Assembly (NCBI RefSeq): GCF_000691805.2
Contig: NZ_DF820485.1
Span: 124,001 to 188,000, forward strand
DNA length: 64,000 nt
Source: Weissella oryzae SG25
GTDB lineage: Bacteria > Bacillota > Bacilli > Lactobacillales > Lactobacillaceae
Direction: 5' to 3'
How positions within the stretch are numbered: position 1 is the first letter of the stretch; each line of letters starts with the position of its first letter. A model generated the notes under the pieces. It was not told the origin of the DNA, ran no database searches, and saw only the letters and a program-made list of their open reading frames with translations. Of the stretch, positions 1-8,270 are shown piece by piece. Made by a program: the position numbers and the translations under genes.

Positions 1-614
1 ATACACGTGGTCATAAGACACCTCAAATTATTACTAAGGCTGCGCGAACAGTTTTAGCAGATAAATGGGCAGCCTTAGAGGAAAAAGGGGTTAAAGATAA
101 GCCAATTCGGGCTTTAGTTGCCGGAATTCCCAATGTTGGTAAATCAACCTTGCTAAATCACTTGGTCACAAAAAACGTGGCAATTACTGGTGATCGGCCA
201 GGCGTAACTAAAAAGTTACAATGGTTAAAAACACCAACTAATTTGGAATTACTAGATACACCAGGTGTCTTATGGCCAAAATTTGAAGATCAACGGGTTG
301 GTTTTCATCTTGCTATGACGGGAGCCATTAAGGATCAATTGATTAATCAAGATGATGTCGTCCTAGCTATGTTGGCTTATTTCCGTGAATATGCACCAAA
401 TGCGATTATTGAGCGTTATCACTTGCCAGCAGAGGCTTGGGCTACGAATACTGATGTCGAATTGTTGTTATTGATTACGCAAAAGCTTGGCTTTAAAGAT
501 GATTATGATCGCGCAGCCGAACGAATTTTGATTGATTTGCGGCGAGGCAAACTGGGACCATATACTGTTGAAATGCCCGCAGATAATATCGGTATGGTCA
601 ATGACGCTAAATAA
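1..614 (+). CDS. rbgA: Ribosome biogenesis GTPase A (RbgA/YlqF), 3' part
   Basis: Open reading frame that runs in from the window edge (codons in frame from base 3) to a TAA at 612-614; 203 codons are visible and about 80 N-terminal residues of a normal ~280-residue RbgA lie outside. RbgA is a circularly permuted GTPase that helps late assembly of the 50S ribosomal subunit. The G1 P-loop GIPNVGKST is at 123-149, followed by the RPGVTK switch region and the G3 motif DTPG at 255-266. In this permuted family the NKxD (G4) motif precedes G1, so its absence here only reflects the window edge. An internal ATG at 150 falls inside the P-loop and is not a start. The end overlaps rnhB by 14 bases, the usual rbgA-rnhB coupling. 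Confidence 0.95.
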   Translation, partial: TRGHKTPQIITKAARTVLADKWAALEEKGVKDKPIRALVAGIPNVGKSTLLNHLVTKNVAITGDRPGVTKKLQWLKTPTNLELLDTPGVLWPKFEDQRVGFHLAMTGAIKDQLINQDDVVLAMLAYFREYAPNAIIERYHLPAEAWATNTDVELLLLITQKLGFKDDYDRAAERILIDLRRGKLGPYTVEMPADNIGMVNDAK

Positions 615-1377
615 ATTAACAATTAATCAAATTAAGACTAAATTGGCAGACGGAGAATTTTCTAAAGCTGATTTAGAGTTTTGGCGTGATGATACGCGGC
701 AAGGCGTTCAAACGGCAATTACGCAATTTGAACGGCGCATTGAAAAACAACAAGCCAAACAAATAGCCTTTAATCAACGGTTAGAATTTGAACAAACTGC
801 CTGGCATTCAAATATGATAGTTGCTGGGATTGACGAAGTTGGTCGCGGACCATTGGCTGGGCCAGTTGTAGCCGCAGCAGTTGTTTTAGATCAAAGTTTT
901 GACCTTTTAGCGGTTCACGATTCAAAACAACTTAGCCTTAAAATGCGGCAAAATCTTGACCAAGCAATTAAGCAAAGCGTTGTCGATTACGCCTTTGGGG
1001 TAGTATCGGTCGAAGTTATTGACGAAGTTAATATCTATGAAGCTAGTCGAATTGCCATGAAGCAGGCAGTTGAAGGTTTAGCGGTTGAAGTAGATCAGCT
1101 ATTGATTGATGCGATGACCATCGACTTACCATTGCCACAGGAAAAATTAATTAAAGGTGATGACCGGAGTATTAGTATTGGAGCAGCTAGTATTTTAGCT
1201 AAAAATTATCGTGATCAACTAATGGCTGATTACGCAGAATTATATCCAGGTTATGGCTTTGAGAAAAATGCTGGTTATGGTACAAAAGAGCATCTAGCTG
1301 GTTTGGCTAAATATGGACCAAGCCCGATTCATCGACGGACTTTTGCGCCTGTAAAGAAGTATCTATCTGCCAACTAA
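601..1377 (+). CDS. rnhB: Ribonuclease HII
   Basis: Cleaves the RNA strand of RNA-DNA hybrids and single ribonucleotides embedded in DNA. A 258-residue protein results from the ATG at 601, which matches the family length; an in-frame ATG at 532 would add 23 residues of unrelated sequence inside rbgA and is rejected. The family signature IDEVGRG is at residues 77-83 (catalytic Asp78, Glu79), followed by an LLIDAM segment carrying another catalytic Asp, and SIGAASILAK near the C-terminus. The roughly 65-residue N-terminal extension resembles the substrate-binding segment of Gram-positive RnhB. The gene overlaps rbgA by 14 bases, so translation is probably coupled. A hairpin terminator follows. 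Confidence 0.96.
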   Translation: MTLNKLTINQIKTKLADGEFSKADLEFWRDDTRQGVQTAITQFERRIEKQQAKQIAFNQRLEFEQTAWHSNMIVAGIDEVGRGPLAGPVVAAAVVLDQSFDLLAVHDSKQLSLKMRQNLDQAIKQSVVDYAFGVVSVEVIDEVNIYEASRIAMKQAVEGLAVEVDQLLIDAMTIDLPLPQEKLIKGDDRSISIGAASILAKNYRDQLMADYAELYPGYGFEKNAGYGTKEHLAGLAKYGPSPIHRRTFAPVKKYLSAN

Positions 1378-1400
1378 CGGCGCCCTTAGTAAAATAGAAG

Positions 1401-1441
1401 TCAGTTACCAGATATTTTGGTGACTGATTTTTGCTTTTTTT
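1401..1441 (+). terminator. Intrinsic terminator after rnhB
   Basis: A 10-bp stem (1401-1410 with 1418-1427, one T-G pair, 7-base loop) is followed by a T-rich run to 1441. It closes the rbgA-rnhB transcription unit. Confidence 0.85.
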
Positions 1442-1495
1442 AGTAATTTTCAAAAATAACCTTTCAAAAACTTTAGGCAGCACGGAAGAAATTTA

Positions 1496-1516
1496 CCTCT
1501 ATTTATAAGTAGAGGG
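1496..1516 (+). promoter_or_regulatory. Hairpin covering the dprA ribosome binding site
   Basis: CCTCTA (1496-1501) and TAGAGG (1510-1515) form a perfect 6-bp inverted repeat with an 8-base loop. The right arm is the AGAGGG Shine-Dalgarno sequence of dprA, seven bases from the ATG at 1523. If formed in the mRNA the stem would hide the ribosome binding site. Regulation by this structure is inference. Confidence 0.5.
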
Positions 1517-1522
1517 CAATAT

Positions 1523-2377
1523 ATGGATATGCGTGACTTCTTTTTGAGTTTATTGTTAGTTAAGAACATAAGTTATATAGGTCGAACGAAGATTTGGCGT
1601 TTTTTGTTGGCAAATCCCGACCAAAAGTTACCACTAAAACCAGCGTGTTTAAAGGGAATTCTAGGCAATCAGTTTGTTGGCTCGTATCCTACTTTACAAG
1701 ACATTGCAAATTTAAGACGTTTACCACAAATTTCAATTTTGGATGCAGATTACCCAACCGCACTAAAAGAATCAATTAACCCACCACTGGTCTTATTTTA
1801 CCGTGGTAATCGACATTTACTCCAACAAAAGAAATTAGCCATTGTTGGTACCAGGCAGGCGAGTGATTATGCATTCAGATGCTTAGTCGATTGGGTCCCA
1901 GCCCTTGTAGAAGCTGATTATACGATTGTTTCAGGCTTGGCTAGCGGAGTGGATGGTCTAGCACATGAAATAACTTTGGCGCAAGCGGGCAACACGATTG
2001 CGGTAATTGGTACAGGGTTAAATGTTACTTATCCGAAAAGGGTTAATCCACTCCAAATACAAATTGGCCAACGCGGTTTAATTTTGACTGAGTATTTACC
2101 AGATAGTCAGCCGTTAAAACATCATTTTCCAGCGCGCAACCGAATTATTGCAGCTTTGGCAATGGCAACAATTATTGTTGAGGCCAAAACACGGTCAGGA
2201 TCGCTAATTACTGCTCAGTATGCCTTGGAAGAGAATCGATATGTATTTGCGCTTCCCGGCCCAATTGATAAGGTAAATTCACAGGGAACTAATCATTTGA
2301 TTGATGAGGGAGCAATTCCAATTCTTTCTAAAGAAGATCTATTAAAGAAATTGGCGGATATAGTTCACTATATCTAA
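1523..2377 (+). CDS. dprA: DNA-processing protein DprA
   Basis: DprA (Smf) loads RecA onto incoming single-stranded DNA during natural transformation. The 284-residue protein has the Rossmann-like DprA core: VGTRQASDYA, then SGLASGVDGLAHE, then IGTGLNVTYPKRN-like residues, and the FPARNRIIAALA segment typical of the family, ending with SGSLITAQYALE and the GTNHLIDEGA tail. Start ATG at 1523 has AGAGGG six bases upstream; the ATG two codons later is an alternative. The gene lies between rnhB and topA as in many Lactobacillales. Its Shine-Dalgarno sequence sits in a short hairpin. The genome may or may not be transformable; no other competence genes are in this window. Confidence 0.95.
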   Translation: MDMRDFFLSLLLVKNISYIGRTKIWRFLLANPDQKLPLKPACLKGILGNQFVGSYPTLQDIANLRRLPQISILDADYPTALKESINPPLVLFYRGNRHLLQQKKLAIVGTRQASDYAFRCLVDWVPALVEADYTIVSGLASGVDGLAHEITLAQAGNTIAVIGTGLNVTYPKRVNPLQIQIGQRGLILTEYLPDSQPLKHHFPARNRIIAALAMATIIVEAKTRSGSLITAQYALEENRYVFALPGPIDKVNSQGTNHLIDEGAIPILSKEDLLKKLADIVHYI

Positions 2378-2406
2378 GTGCTTGAGTTTAAAAAATATAA
2401 TAATAT

Positions 2407-2434
2407 TTGTCAAAATTAATAAATAGTGTAAGAT
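2407..2434 (+). promoter_or_regulatory. Probable topA promoter
   Basis: TTGTCA (2407-2412) and TAAGAT (2429-2434) are separated by 16 bases, about 35 bases upstream of the topA start. Seen by eye; no transcript data. Confidence 0.5.
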
Positions 2435-2468
2435 TGAGCTATATCTTAAAGAAGAGAGAGGTGCACGC

Positions 2469-4577
2469 ATGGCAAGTACAACTGACGAAAAACCAGCTAA
2501 GAAGCCTGCGAAAAAGCGCGCCACAACAAAACGCAAAAAAAACTTAGTGATTGTGGAGTCGCCTTCAAAGGCAAAAACGATAGAAAAGTATTTAGGCAGT
2601 AATTATAAAGTTGTGGCAAGTATCGGTCATATCCGTGATTTACCTAAATCACAGATGGGGGTCGATATTGAAAACGACTATAAACCAAAATATATTAACA
2701 TTCGTGGTAAGGGTGATGTAATTAAGGGCTTAAAAAAGGAAGCTAAGGCAGCAAAACATGTCTATCTTGCGTCCGACCCGGATCGTGAAGGTGAAGCAAT
2801 TGCATGGCATTTATCACATATCTTGGATTTAAATTTAGATGCAAGTGAAAACCGAGTAGTTTTTAACGAAATTACAAAGGATGCTGTTAAGGAAGCTTTT
2901 AAACATCCTCGCCAAATTAATATGGATTTGGTTGATGCACAACAGGCACGTAGAGTTTTGGATCGGTTAGTGGGTTATTCAATCTCACCAATCTTATGGA
3001 AAAAGGTTAAAAAGGGTCTTTCAGCTGGACGTGTACAATCAGTTGCGCTTGGTTTAGTGATTGCACGTGAAAATGAGATTCAGGCATTCCAGCCAGATGA
3101 ATATTGGACGCTTGATTCAGAATTTTTGAAGGAACGACATAAATTTAAAGCAGCCTTCTGGGGTGCTGATGGTAAAAAGGCAGCATTAGCTGACAACGAG
3201 CAAGTGCAAGCAATTTTGGCACGGATCGACCAAAAAGCTGGTTTTGATGTTACTAAGGTTGAAGCCAAGGAACGTAAGCGTAATCCACAGCCACCATTTA
3301 CAACATCAACGATGCAACAAACAGCCAATACTCAGCTGAATTTTCGAACGCGCAAAACGATGATGGCTGCCCAACAGTTGTATGAAGGAATTAACTTAGG
3401 TGGTAAAGATGGAACTGTTGGGCTAATTACCTATATGCGTACTGATTCAACCCGTATCTCGGAGCTTGCGAAAAATGAAGCAGCAACATTTATCGTAGAT
3501 GAATATGGTACTGAGTATGCAGCTACCAAAACGGTTGCAGTCAAACAACAAGAAGGTGCGCAAGATGCCCATGAGGCGATTCGACCAACTTCAGTTTTAC
3601 GTACGCCAGAGTCAATCAAAGATAAACTAACCAATGACCAATTCCGACTATACTCATTGATTTGGTCGCGTTTTGTTGCTAGTCAGATGACAGCTGAAAT
3701 CTTGGATACAATGGCAGTTACCATTGAGCAAAATGGGGTGATTTTTAGAGCAAATGGGTCTAAGACTAAATTTGCTGGTTTTACAAAAGCCTATCCTGCT
3801 GCACGGGAAAAGGACAATAAATTACCAGAATTAGCGGTAGGTGATGTTGTTACTTTGGCACAAATAAGTCCGGAGCAACATTTCACGCAACCACCGGCTC
3901 GTTATACAGAAGCAGCCTTAGTTAAGGCCCTCGAAGAGAATGGGGTTGGGCGACCATCGACTTATGCAGCAACAATTGAAACGATTCAAAAGCGTAACTA
4001 TGTTCGCATAGATGCTAAGAAGTTTGTGCCAACTGAATTAGGAATTTTAGTTCAAAATACGGTTCAAGAGTTCTTCCCAGATGTCACCAACATTAAGTTT
4101 ACAGCCGCAGTCGAAACTAATTTGGATAATGTTGAACAAGGAAAAGAAGAGTGGGTTGAAGTAATCGATGAATTCTTCCAACCATTCCAAAAAGAGTTGA
4201 CTAAAGCTGAAGATGAGATGGAAAAAATCGTTTTGAAAGACGAGCTAGCAGGTTTTAATTGTGAAGTTTGTGGTGCCCCTATGCTAACTAAGATGGGGCG
4301 TTATGGGAAGTTTTATGCCTGTTCACGTTTCCCAGATTGTCGTAACACACAAACAATCGTCGAAGAAATTGGCTTGACTTGTCCAAAGTGTAAGGTGGGT
4401 CAAATTGTAGAACGTAAGACTAAGCGTGGTAGGACCTTTTATGGTTGCTCACGTTATCCTGATTGTGATTTTGTTTCTTGGGATAAGCCAACTAAAGATA
4501 CTTTAGCTGACGGTACAACACCAAAAAGCGAAGACAAAAAAGCTACGGATGAGGCAAATAAAGAGGTAAAAGCTTAA
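2469..4577 (+). CDS. topA: DNA topoisomerase I (type IA)
   Basis: Relaxes negative supercoils by cutting one DNA strand. The 702-residue protein begins with a Lys/Ala-rich leader (about 25 residues), then the TOPRIM domain starting [19 protein letters not shown] with the later [12 protein letters not shown] motif. The active-site tyrosine lies in [12 protein letters not shown] (Tyr322). The [26 protein letters not shown] segment marks the core. Two C-terminal zinc ribbons are visible: CEVC...CSRFPDC and CPKC...CSRYPDC, followed by an acidic/basic low-complexity tail. The basic leader is longer than in many homologues and may add DNA binding (inference). Start ATG 2469 has GAGAGAGG upstream. 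xerC follows after one base, so the two are cotranscribed. Confidence 0.97.
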   Translation: MASTTDEKPAKKPAKKRATTKRKKNLVIVESPSKAKTIEKYLGSNYKVVASIGHIRDLPKSQMGVDIENDYKPKYINIRGKGDVIKGLKKEAKAAKHVYLASDPDREGEAIAWHLSHILDLNLDASENRVVFNEITKDAVKEAFKHPRQINMDLVDAQQARRVLDRLVGYSISPILWKKVKKGLSAGRVQSVALGLVIARENEIQAFQPDEYWTLDSEFLKERHKFKAAFWGADGKKAALADNEQVQAILARIDQKAGFDVTKVEAKERKRNPQPPFTTSTMQQTANTQLNFRTRKTMMAAQQLYEGINLGGKDGTVGLITYMRTDSTRISELAKNEAATFIVDEYGTEYAATKTVAVKQQEGAQDAHEAIRPTSVLRTPESIKDKLTNDQFRLYSLIWSRFVASQMTAEILDTMAVTIEQNGVIFRANGSKTKFAGFTKAYPAAREKDNKLPELAVGDVVTLAQISPEQHFTQPPARYTEAALVKALEENGVGRPSTYAATIETIQKRNYVRIDAKKFVPTELGILVQNTVQEFFPDVTNIKFTAAVETNLDNVEQGKEEWVEVIDEFFQPFQKELTKAEDEMEKIVLKDELAGFNCEVCGAPMLTKMGRYGKFYACSRFPDCRNTQTIVEEIGLTCPKCKVGQIVERKTKRGRTFYGCSRYPDCDFVSWDKPTKDTLADGTTPKSEDKKATDEANKEVKA

Positions 4578-4578
4578 C

Positions 4579-5490
4579 ATGACAGCGACAACAAACAAGT
4601 ATTTAAAGCTATTTATTGAATATTTACGAGTTGAACGCCAGTATTCAGCCGAAACAATTAAAGCGTATCGTTCAGATATTAATCAGGTACTAGATTTTTT
4701 AAATGTGGAAGATGAACAAAAGGATATCTTAGATATGGATCAGCTAGATGTACGAGTATATCTAGCTAAACGTTATGAAGCTAATGATAGTAGTAGAACA
4801 ATTGCGCGTAAGGTCAGTTCCTTGCGGGCTTTTTTTCAATTCATGATTCGAAATGAATTAACTGATAATAACCCTTTTGCGGACGTTCAACTTAAAAAAG
4901 CAGGTCAACACCTACCACGTCATTTTTTTGAGGCAGAGATGAAGAAAATTTTAGCCTATGTTGAAGAGGGCGAGAAGCCACAAGACGTGCGTAATCGTTT
5001 GATTATTGAAACATTATATGATGCTGGTCTACGAGTATCTGAGCTAGCAAATTTGAAACTATCCGATGTTGATTTAACGAATCGGATAATTATGGTTACC
5101 GGAAAAGGAAATAAAATGCGAGCTTTGCCATATGGAGATTATTTGGCGGCCGCCTTTAAACAATACTTGCAAAATGCGCGACCAGCACTTCTTGCAAGTA
5201 AAGTAGATTATCAAGGCTACGTCTTTTTAAATCAGAAAGGGCAACCTTTAACAGCATCAGGAATTGAATATATTTTGAAAAAAATAGCTAGTGCGGCTGG
5301 AATTACTCAGGCGGTTAGTGCGCATATGTTTAGACATACTTTTGCAACGGACTTACTCAATCACGGAGCTGATTTACGGTCAGTTCAGAGTTTGTTGGGA
5401 CATAGTAATCTTTCAACTACCCAAATTTATACTCATGTAACCACTCAAGATTTGCAAAAGAGTTATCGGAATTTTTTCCCTAGAGCTTAA
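4579..5490 (+). CDS. xerC: Tyrosine recombinase XerC
   Basis: Site-specific recombinase that resolves chromosome dimers at dif. The 303-residue protein has an N-terminal SAM-like core-binding domain (to about residue 95) and a C-terminal catalytic domain. Catalytic residues visible are Arg152 (GLRVSEL), His249 and Arg252 (HMFRHTFA), His275 (LLGHSNLSTTQ) and the nucleophile Tyr284 (IYTHVT). It starts one base after the topA stop. In many lactobacilli trmFO lies between topA and xerC, and hslVU follows; neither is present here. Assignment to XerC rather than XerD rests on the topA neighbour and is less certain than the family. Confidence 0.9.
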   Translation: MTATTNKYLKLFIEYLRVERQYSAETIKAYRSDINQVLDFLNVEDEQKDILDMDQLDVRVYLAKRYEANDSSRTIARKVSSLRAFFQFMIRNELTDNNPFADVQLKKAGQHLPRHFFEAEMKKILAYVEEGEKPQDVRNRLIIETLYDAGLRVSELANLKLSDVDLTNRIIMVTGKGNKMRALPYGDYLAAAFKQYLQNARPALLASKVDYQGYVFLNQKGQPLTASGIEYILKKIASAAGITQAVSAHMFRHTFATDLLNHGADLRSVQSLLGHSNLSTTQIYTHVTTQDLQKSYRNFFPRA

Positions 5491-5497
5491 AACTTTA

Positions 5498-5548
5498 TGA
5501 AAGCGCTATCTGAAAACCGTGGTAATAGCTTAAAATATTTGCTAAAAT
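5498..5548 (+). promoter_or_regulatory. cre site and promoter of the mutarotase gene
   Basis: TGAAAGCGCTATCT (5498-5511) matches 13 of 14 positions of the CcpA cre consensus TGWAANCGNTNWCA; only the last base differs. Just downstream, an extended -10 (TG at 5540-5541, TAAAAT at 5543-5548) has TGGTAA 17 bases upstream as a weak -35. Catabolite control of the following sugar gene is a plausible inference. Confidence 0.6.
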
Positions 5549-5575
5549 TATAAGGTGAAGGTAGGGGTATTTATT

Positions 5576-6457
5576 ATGTCAGTAAAATTAGATAATGGTA
5601 GTATTTGCGTTGGGCTTTCAGAGAATGGCGCTGAATTGATTTCAGTTGTAAATAAGCGGACTGGTTTAGAATATATTTGGCAAGCAGACCCTAATTTTTG
5701 GGGTCGACATGCGCCAAACCTTTTCCCAATTGTTGGTCGACTACGCGGTGATCGTTATAAGTTTCGGGATAAAACATATTTTATGCCACAACACGGTTTT
5801 GCACGGGATAATGAGTTTGATTTAGTTGAAAAAACGGCAACAACAGCACGCTTTCGGCTGACTGATAGTGAAGAAACGCAAGCAATTTATCCGTTTAAAT
5901 TTCAGTTTGATGTAGAGTACCGCTTGACTGCGCAAGATACATTGGGAATTGCTTATATTGTTACTAACTTGGATCATCAGGACATATACTTTTCAGTTGG
6001 TGGTCATCCCGCTTTTAATGTACCTTTATTGCCAGAAGAGAAATTTACGGATTATTATGTAAACATCGAACCGCGTAGACATTATGATCGCGTTAAGTTG
6101 GTTGGTTCTTATTTAGATAATAACCAGGAAGACACCTTTGATGCACGTGTGCCGTTGCGTTTACGGCGTGATGATTATAAGGATGACGCAATTATTTTGA
6201 AGCTTGGTGGTAATCCGTTGTCGATTGTTTTAGCTCGTCTAAATGAATCACATGGGATTACAATGCACATTCAGGATGCTAAATATGTAGGAATCTGGAC
6301 GCCTTATGTTAAGGAAGCACCATTTGTCGCAATTGAGCCATGGTGGGGGATTGCTGATACAGTCGATGCCGATGGGAACATTACGCATAAGTACGCAATT
6401 AATGACTTAGCGCCAGCACAAATCTTTACTGGGTCATATTCTTTAACTTTCTTTTAG
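5576..6457 (+). CDS. Aldose 1-epimerase family protein (LacX/galactose mutarotase-like)
   Basis: Probably interconverts alpha and beta anomers of a sugar or sugar phosphate. The 293-residue protein has the galactose-mutarotase-like beta-sandwich signature: LFPIVGRLRG (around residues 49-58), PQHGFARD with His73, GGHPAFNVP with His144, and a C-terminal GIWTPYV...FVAIEPWWG containing the likely catalytic Glu. This pattern is closest to the LacX subgroup. A GTG at 5555 is in frame, but it lies in the strong ribosome binding site AAGGTAGGGG; the ATG at 5576 is the likely start. A near-perfect cre site lies upstream. The true substrate is unknown, and no other sugar genes flank it. Confidence 0.85.
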   Translation: MSVKLDNGSICVGLSENGAELISVVNKRTGLEYIWQADPNFWGRHAPNLFPIVGRLRGDRYKFRDKTYFMPQHGFARDNEFDLVEKTATTARFRLTDSEETQAIYPFKFQFDVEYRLTAQDTLGIAYIVTNLDHQDIYFSVGGHPAFNVPLLPEEKFTDYYVNIEPRRHYDRVKLVGSYLDNNQEDTFDARVPLRLRRDDYKDDAIILKLGGNPLSIVLARLNESHGITMHIQDAKYVGIWTPYVKEAPFVAIEPWWGIADTVDADGNITHKYAINDLAPAQIFTGSYSLTFF

Positions 6458-6611
6458 TAAAAGTGGTTATTTTGTTCCCATAAAGTTTACGCGATTAGTT
6501 CGGTTTATACTAGGTTAAAGAAATACATGTACAATAACTATTGCCAAAATAATTGAAGCTGAATGTGCTTTAAGCATTGATTTGATGATAATAGTTAGAA
6601 TGGGGATAGAT

Positions 6612-7340
6612 ATGCGAAAATTTTCTTGGCTGGTAGGTTGCTTAATCTTAATTGTTTTGGGTGTGCTTGTTTTTAATAAATTTAATAACTCACAACAAAG
6701 CTCAAAGAAAAGTAATCAGGCAAGTTCAACAAAAAGTACGGCTTTACCAGATGCTAAAACAACTGATTGGAATTTAGTGATTGTTAATCGACAAAATCCG
6801 CGAGCGGAGATGAATCCAGACTTAGCAACCGTTGAAAATGTCCAAGTTGATCGTCGCATTGCGCCGGCTTTGACAAAATTTTTAGCAGCTGCTCGGGTGA
6901 TTGACCCGGCAGAACACTTAATTTCTGGCTATCGCTCGGTTGCTTATCAGACCAATCTTTATAATAATTACGTGGCAAAGGAAATGGCTGGTGCAGCTGG
7001 AACTGTTAATGCAGGCGGTGGTCCAATTTCAAAGAGTCAAGCTGAGAAGAATGCTCAGACTTATTCGCAACCACCAACAATGTCAGAACATGAAACTGGC
7101 TTAGCTGTTGATATGAGTACAGTTGATGAGTTAGATGCTAGTCCAGCTGCAATTGTTAAAAAGGTTGCCGCAATTGCACCTGAATACGGCTTTATCTTAC
7201 GCTTTCCAGCTGATGGTAAAGCTAGTACTGGTGTTGGTTATGAGGACTGGCATTATCGTTATGTTGGGGTTGATAATGCAAAATATATTACAAAACACCA
7301 TTTAACTTTAGAAGAATATGTTAAGTTACTAAAAAATTAA
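6612..7340 (+). CDS. M15 (VanY-like) D,D-carboxypeptidase
   Basis: Membrane-anchored zinc peptidase expected to trim the terminal D-Ala of peptidoglycan stem peptides outside the cell. The 242-residue protein has one N-terminal hydrophobic segment (residues 6-21), a Ser/Lys/Asn-rich linker (26-48), then the VanY domain: SGYRSVAYQ, SEHETGLAVDM (zinc ligands His160 and Asp167) and EDWHYRYVG (His214 as third ligand). The start is the ATG at 6612, with GGGGA six bases upstream; an in-frame ATG at 6582 lacks a comparable site. Residues LVGC at 7-10 resemble a lipobox but sit too close to the N-terminus, with the hydrophobic stretch after the Cys, so a transmembrane anchor is more likely. Confidence 0.88.
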   Translation: MRKFSWLVGCLILIVLGVLVFNKFNNSQQSSKKSNQASSTKSTALPDAKTTDWNLVIVNRQNPRAEMNPDLATVENVQVDRRIAPALTKFLAAARVIDPAEHLISGYRSVAYQTNLYNNYVAKEMAGAAGTVNAGGGPISKSQAEKNAQTYSQPPTMSEHETGLAVDMSTVDELDASPAAIVKKVAAIAPEYGFILRFPADGKASTGVGYEDWHYRYVGVDNAKYITKHHLTLEEYVKLLKN

Positions 7341-7348
7341 CAGACTAA

Positions 7349-7397
7349 AAATACCTCATAAGTATTAAGACCAGCGGTCGATACTTATGAGGTATTT
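7349..7397 (+). terminator. Bidirectional terminator between the M15 gene and plsY
   Basis: A perfect 17-bp stem (7349-7365 with 7381-7397) has a 15-base loop that holds a further 4-bp stem (GACC/GGTC). T-rich flanks on both strands fit termination of both convergent genes. Confidence 0.9.
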
Positions 7398-7422
7398 ATA
7401 TTTTTAAAGCAAACTTGCTTTA

Positions 7423-8055
7423 TTAATTATGATGACGTTGTTTGGCCCAATAATAAAATCCAAAGGGAACGAGGCTTTCAGTACCATTTTTAATTCGTTT
7501 AATATTGGCTCGATGGCGATAAAAAACGAAGGCCGTCAATATGACCGCAATCACTGTGAGTAACCAGTCCTGTTCAATAATGGCGGCAATCGTAACCAAG
7601 GTGAAACCAACCATCGAAGCTAATGAAACCATACTAGCAAGTAAAATAACAGTAACAAAAACGGTTGAAGCAAAGATAAACATATGGGGTGTATAAGCTA
7701 GTAGAACACCAGCACTCGTTGCAACTGCTTTACCACCACGAAATTTAATCCACATCGAAAAAGTATGACCAACAATGGCACCAAAACCAACAAAAAATAG
7801 CCATTCTTTAGTAGGTACCGTACCCCAGATTGCAGCCATATAAGCTCCAGCCGTTCCTTTAAGAATATCAAGCACCAAAACGGCAATACCTGCTCGATTA
7901 CCTAAGACACGGAAGGTGTTGGTGGTACCAATGTTACCGGATCCTTCAATTAATAGATTTTTATGATAGAATCTTTTACCAATCCAGTAACCGAAAGGTA
8001 ATGATCCTAGAATGTACGCTAAAATAAATGAGATGATGAAGTGTGATAAACTCAT
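7423..8055 (-). CDS. plsY: Acyl-phosphate:glycerol-3-phosphate acyltransferase PlsY
   Basis: Transfers an acyl group from acyl-phosphate to glycerol-3-phosphate, the first step of phospholipid synthesis, at the cytoplasmic membrane. The 210-residue integral membrane protein shows the conserved PlsY motifs: GSLPFGYWIGK near the N-terminus, GSGNIGTTNTFRVLG, and GHTFSMWIKFRGGKAVATS, with several hydrophobic helices between them. The ATG at 8055 has GGAGG seven bases upstream; a TTG one codon earlier is in frame but poorly placed. The gene is monocistronic and divergent from parE, an arrangement common in Firmicutes. Its leader contains a 7-bp inverted repeat (TTTTGCA/TGCAAAA, 8077-8094) of unknown meaning. 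Confidence 0.96.
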   Translation of the reverse strand: MSLSHFIISFILAYILGSLPFGYWIGKRFYHKNLLIEGSGNIGTTNTFRVLGNRAGIAVLVLDILKGTAGAYMAAIWGTVPTKEWLFFVGFGAIVGHTFSMWIKFRGGKAVATSAGVLLAYTPHMFIFASTVFVTVILLASMVSLASMVGFTLVTIAAIIEQDWLLTVIAVILTAFVFYRHRANIKRIKNGTESLVPFGFYYWAKQRHHN

Positions 8056-8110
8056 CAAATTTCCTCCTAGTTATTATTTTGCAAAAATGCAAAAATAAAA
8101 ATCAAGTTTT

Positions 8111-8119
8111 ATTATAGCA
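8111..8119 (-). promoter_or_regulatory. Extended -10 promoter of plsY
   Basis: On the minus strand TGC precedes TATAAT (plus-strand ATTATA at 8111-8116, GCA at 8117-8119). No good -35 is seen at the right distance. Confidence 0.5.
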
Positions 8120-8179
8120 GGAATTTTGGTCAAGGTAGCGATATATTTATATGTTTTTCTTGGACTTTGCTAGCAATAC

Positions 8180-8209
8180 TTGCAAAAAAACAAGTGCTTG
8201 CGATATTAT
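8180..8209 (+). promoter_or_regulatory. Probable parE promoter
   Basis: TTGCAA (8180-8185) and TATTAT (8204-8209), spacer 18 bases, about 60 bases upstream of parE. Confidence 0.5.
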
Positions 8210-8270
8210 GAAAAACAGATGTGCGTCAAAATGCGCAAAAAAAGCTTTGTAAAAGAGAAAGGAAGCGTCC

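Noticed and set aside
532-600. N-terminal extension of rnhB
   Set aside because: The extra 23 codons lie inside rbgA in another frame, lack family similarity and have no ribosome binding site; ATG 601 fits the usual length.
6630-6641. Lipobox LVGC in the M15 peptidase
   Set aside because: It lies at residues 7-10, before rather than after the hydrophobic stretch, so a signal-anchor helix explains it better.
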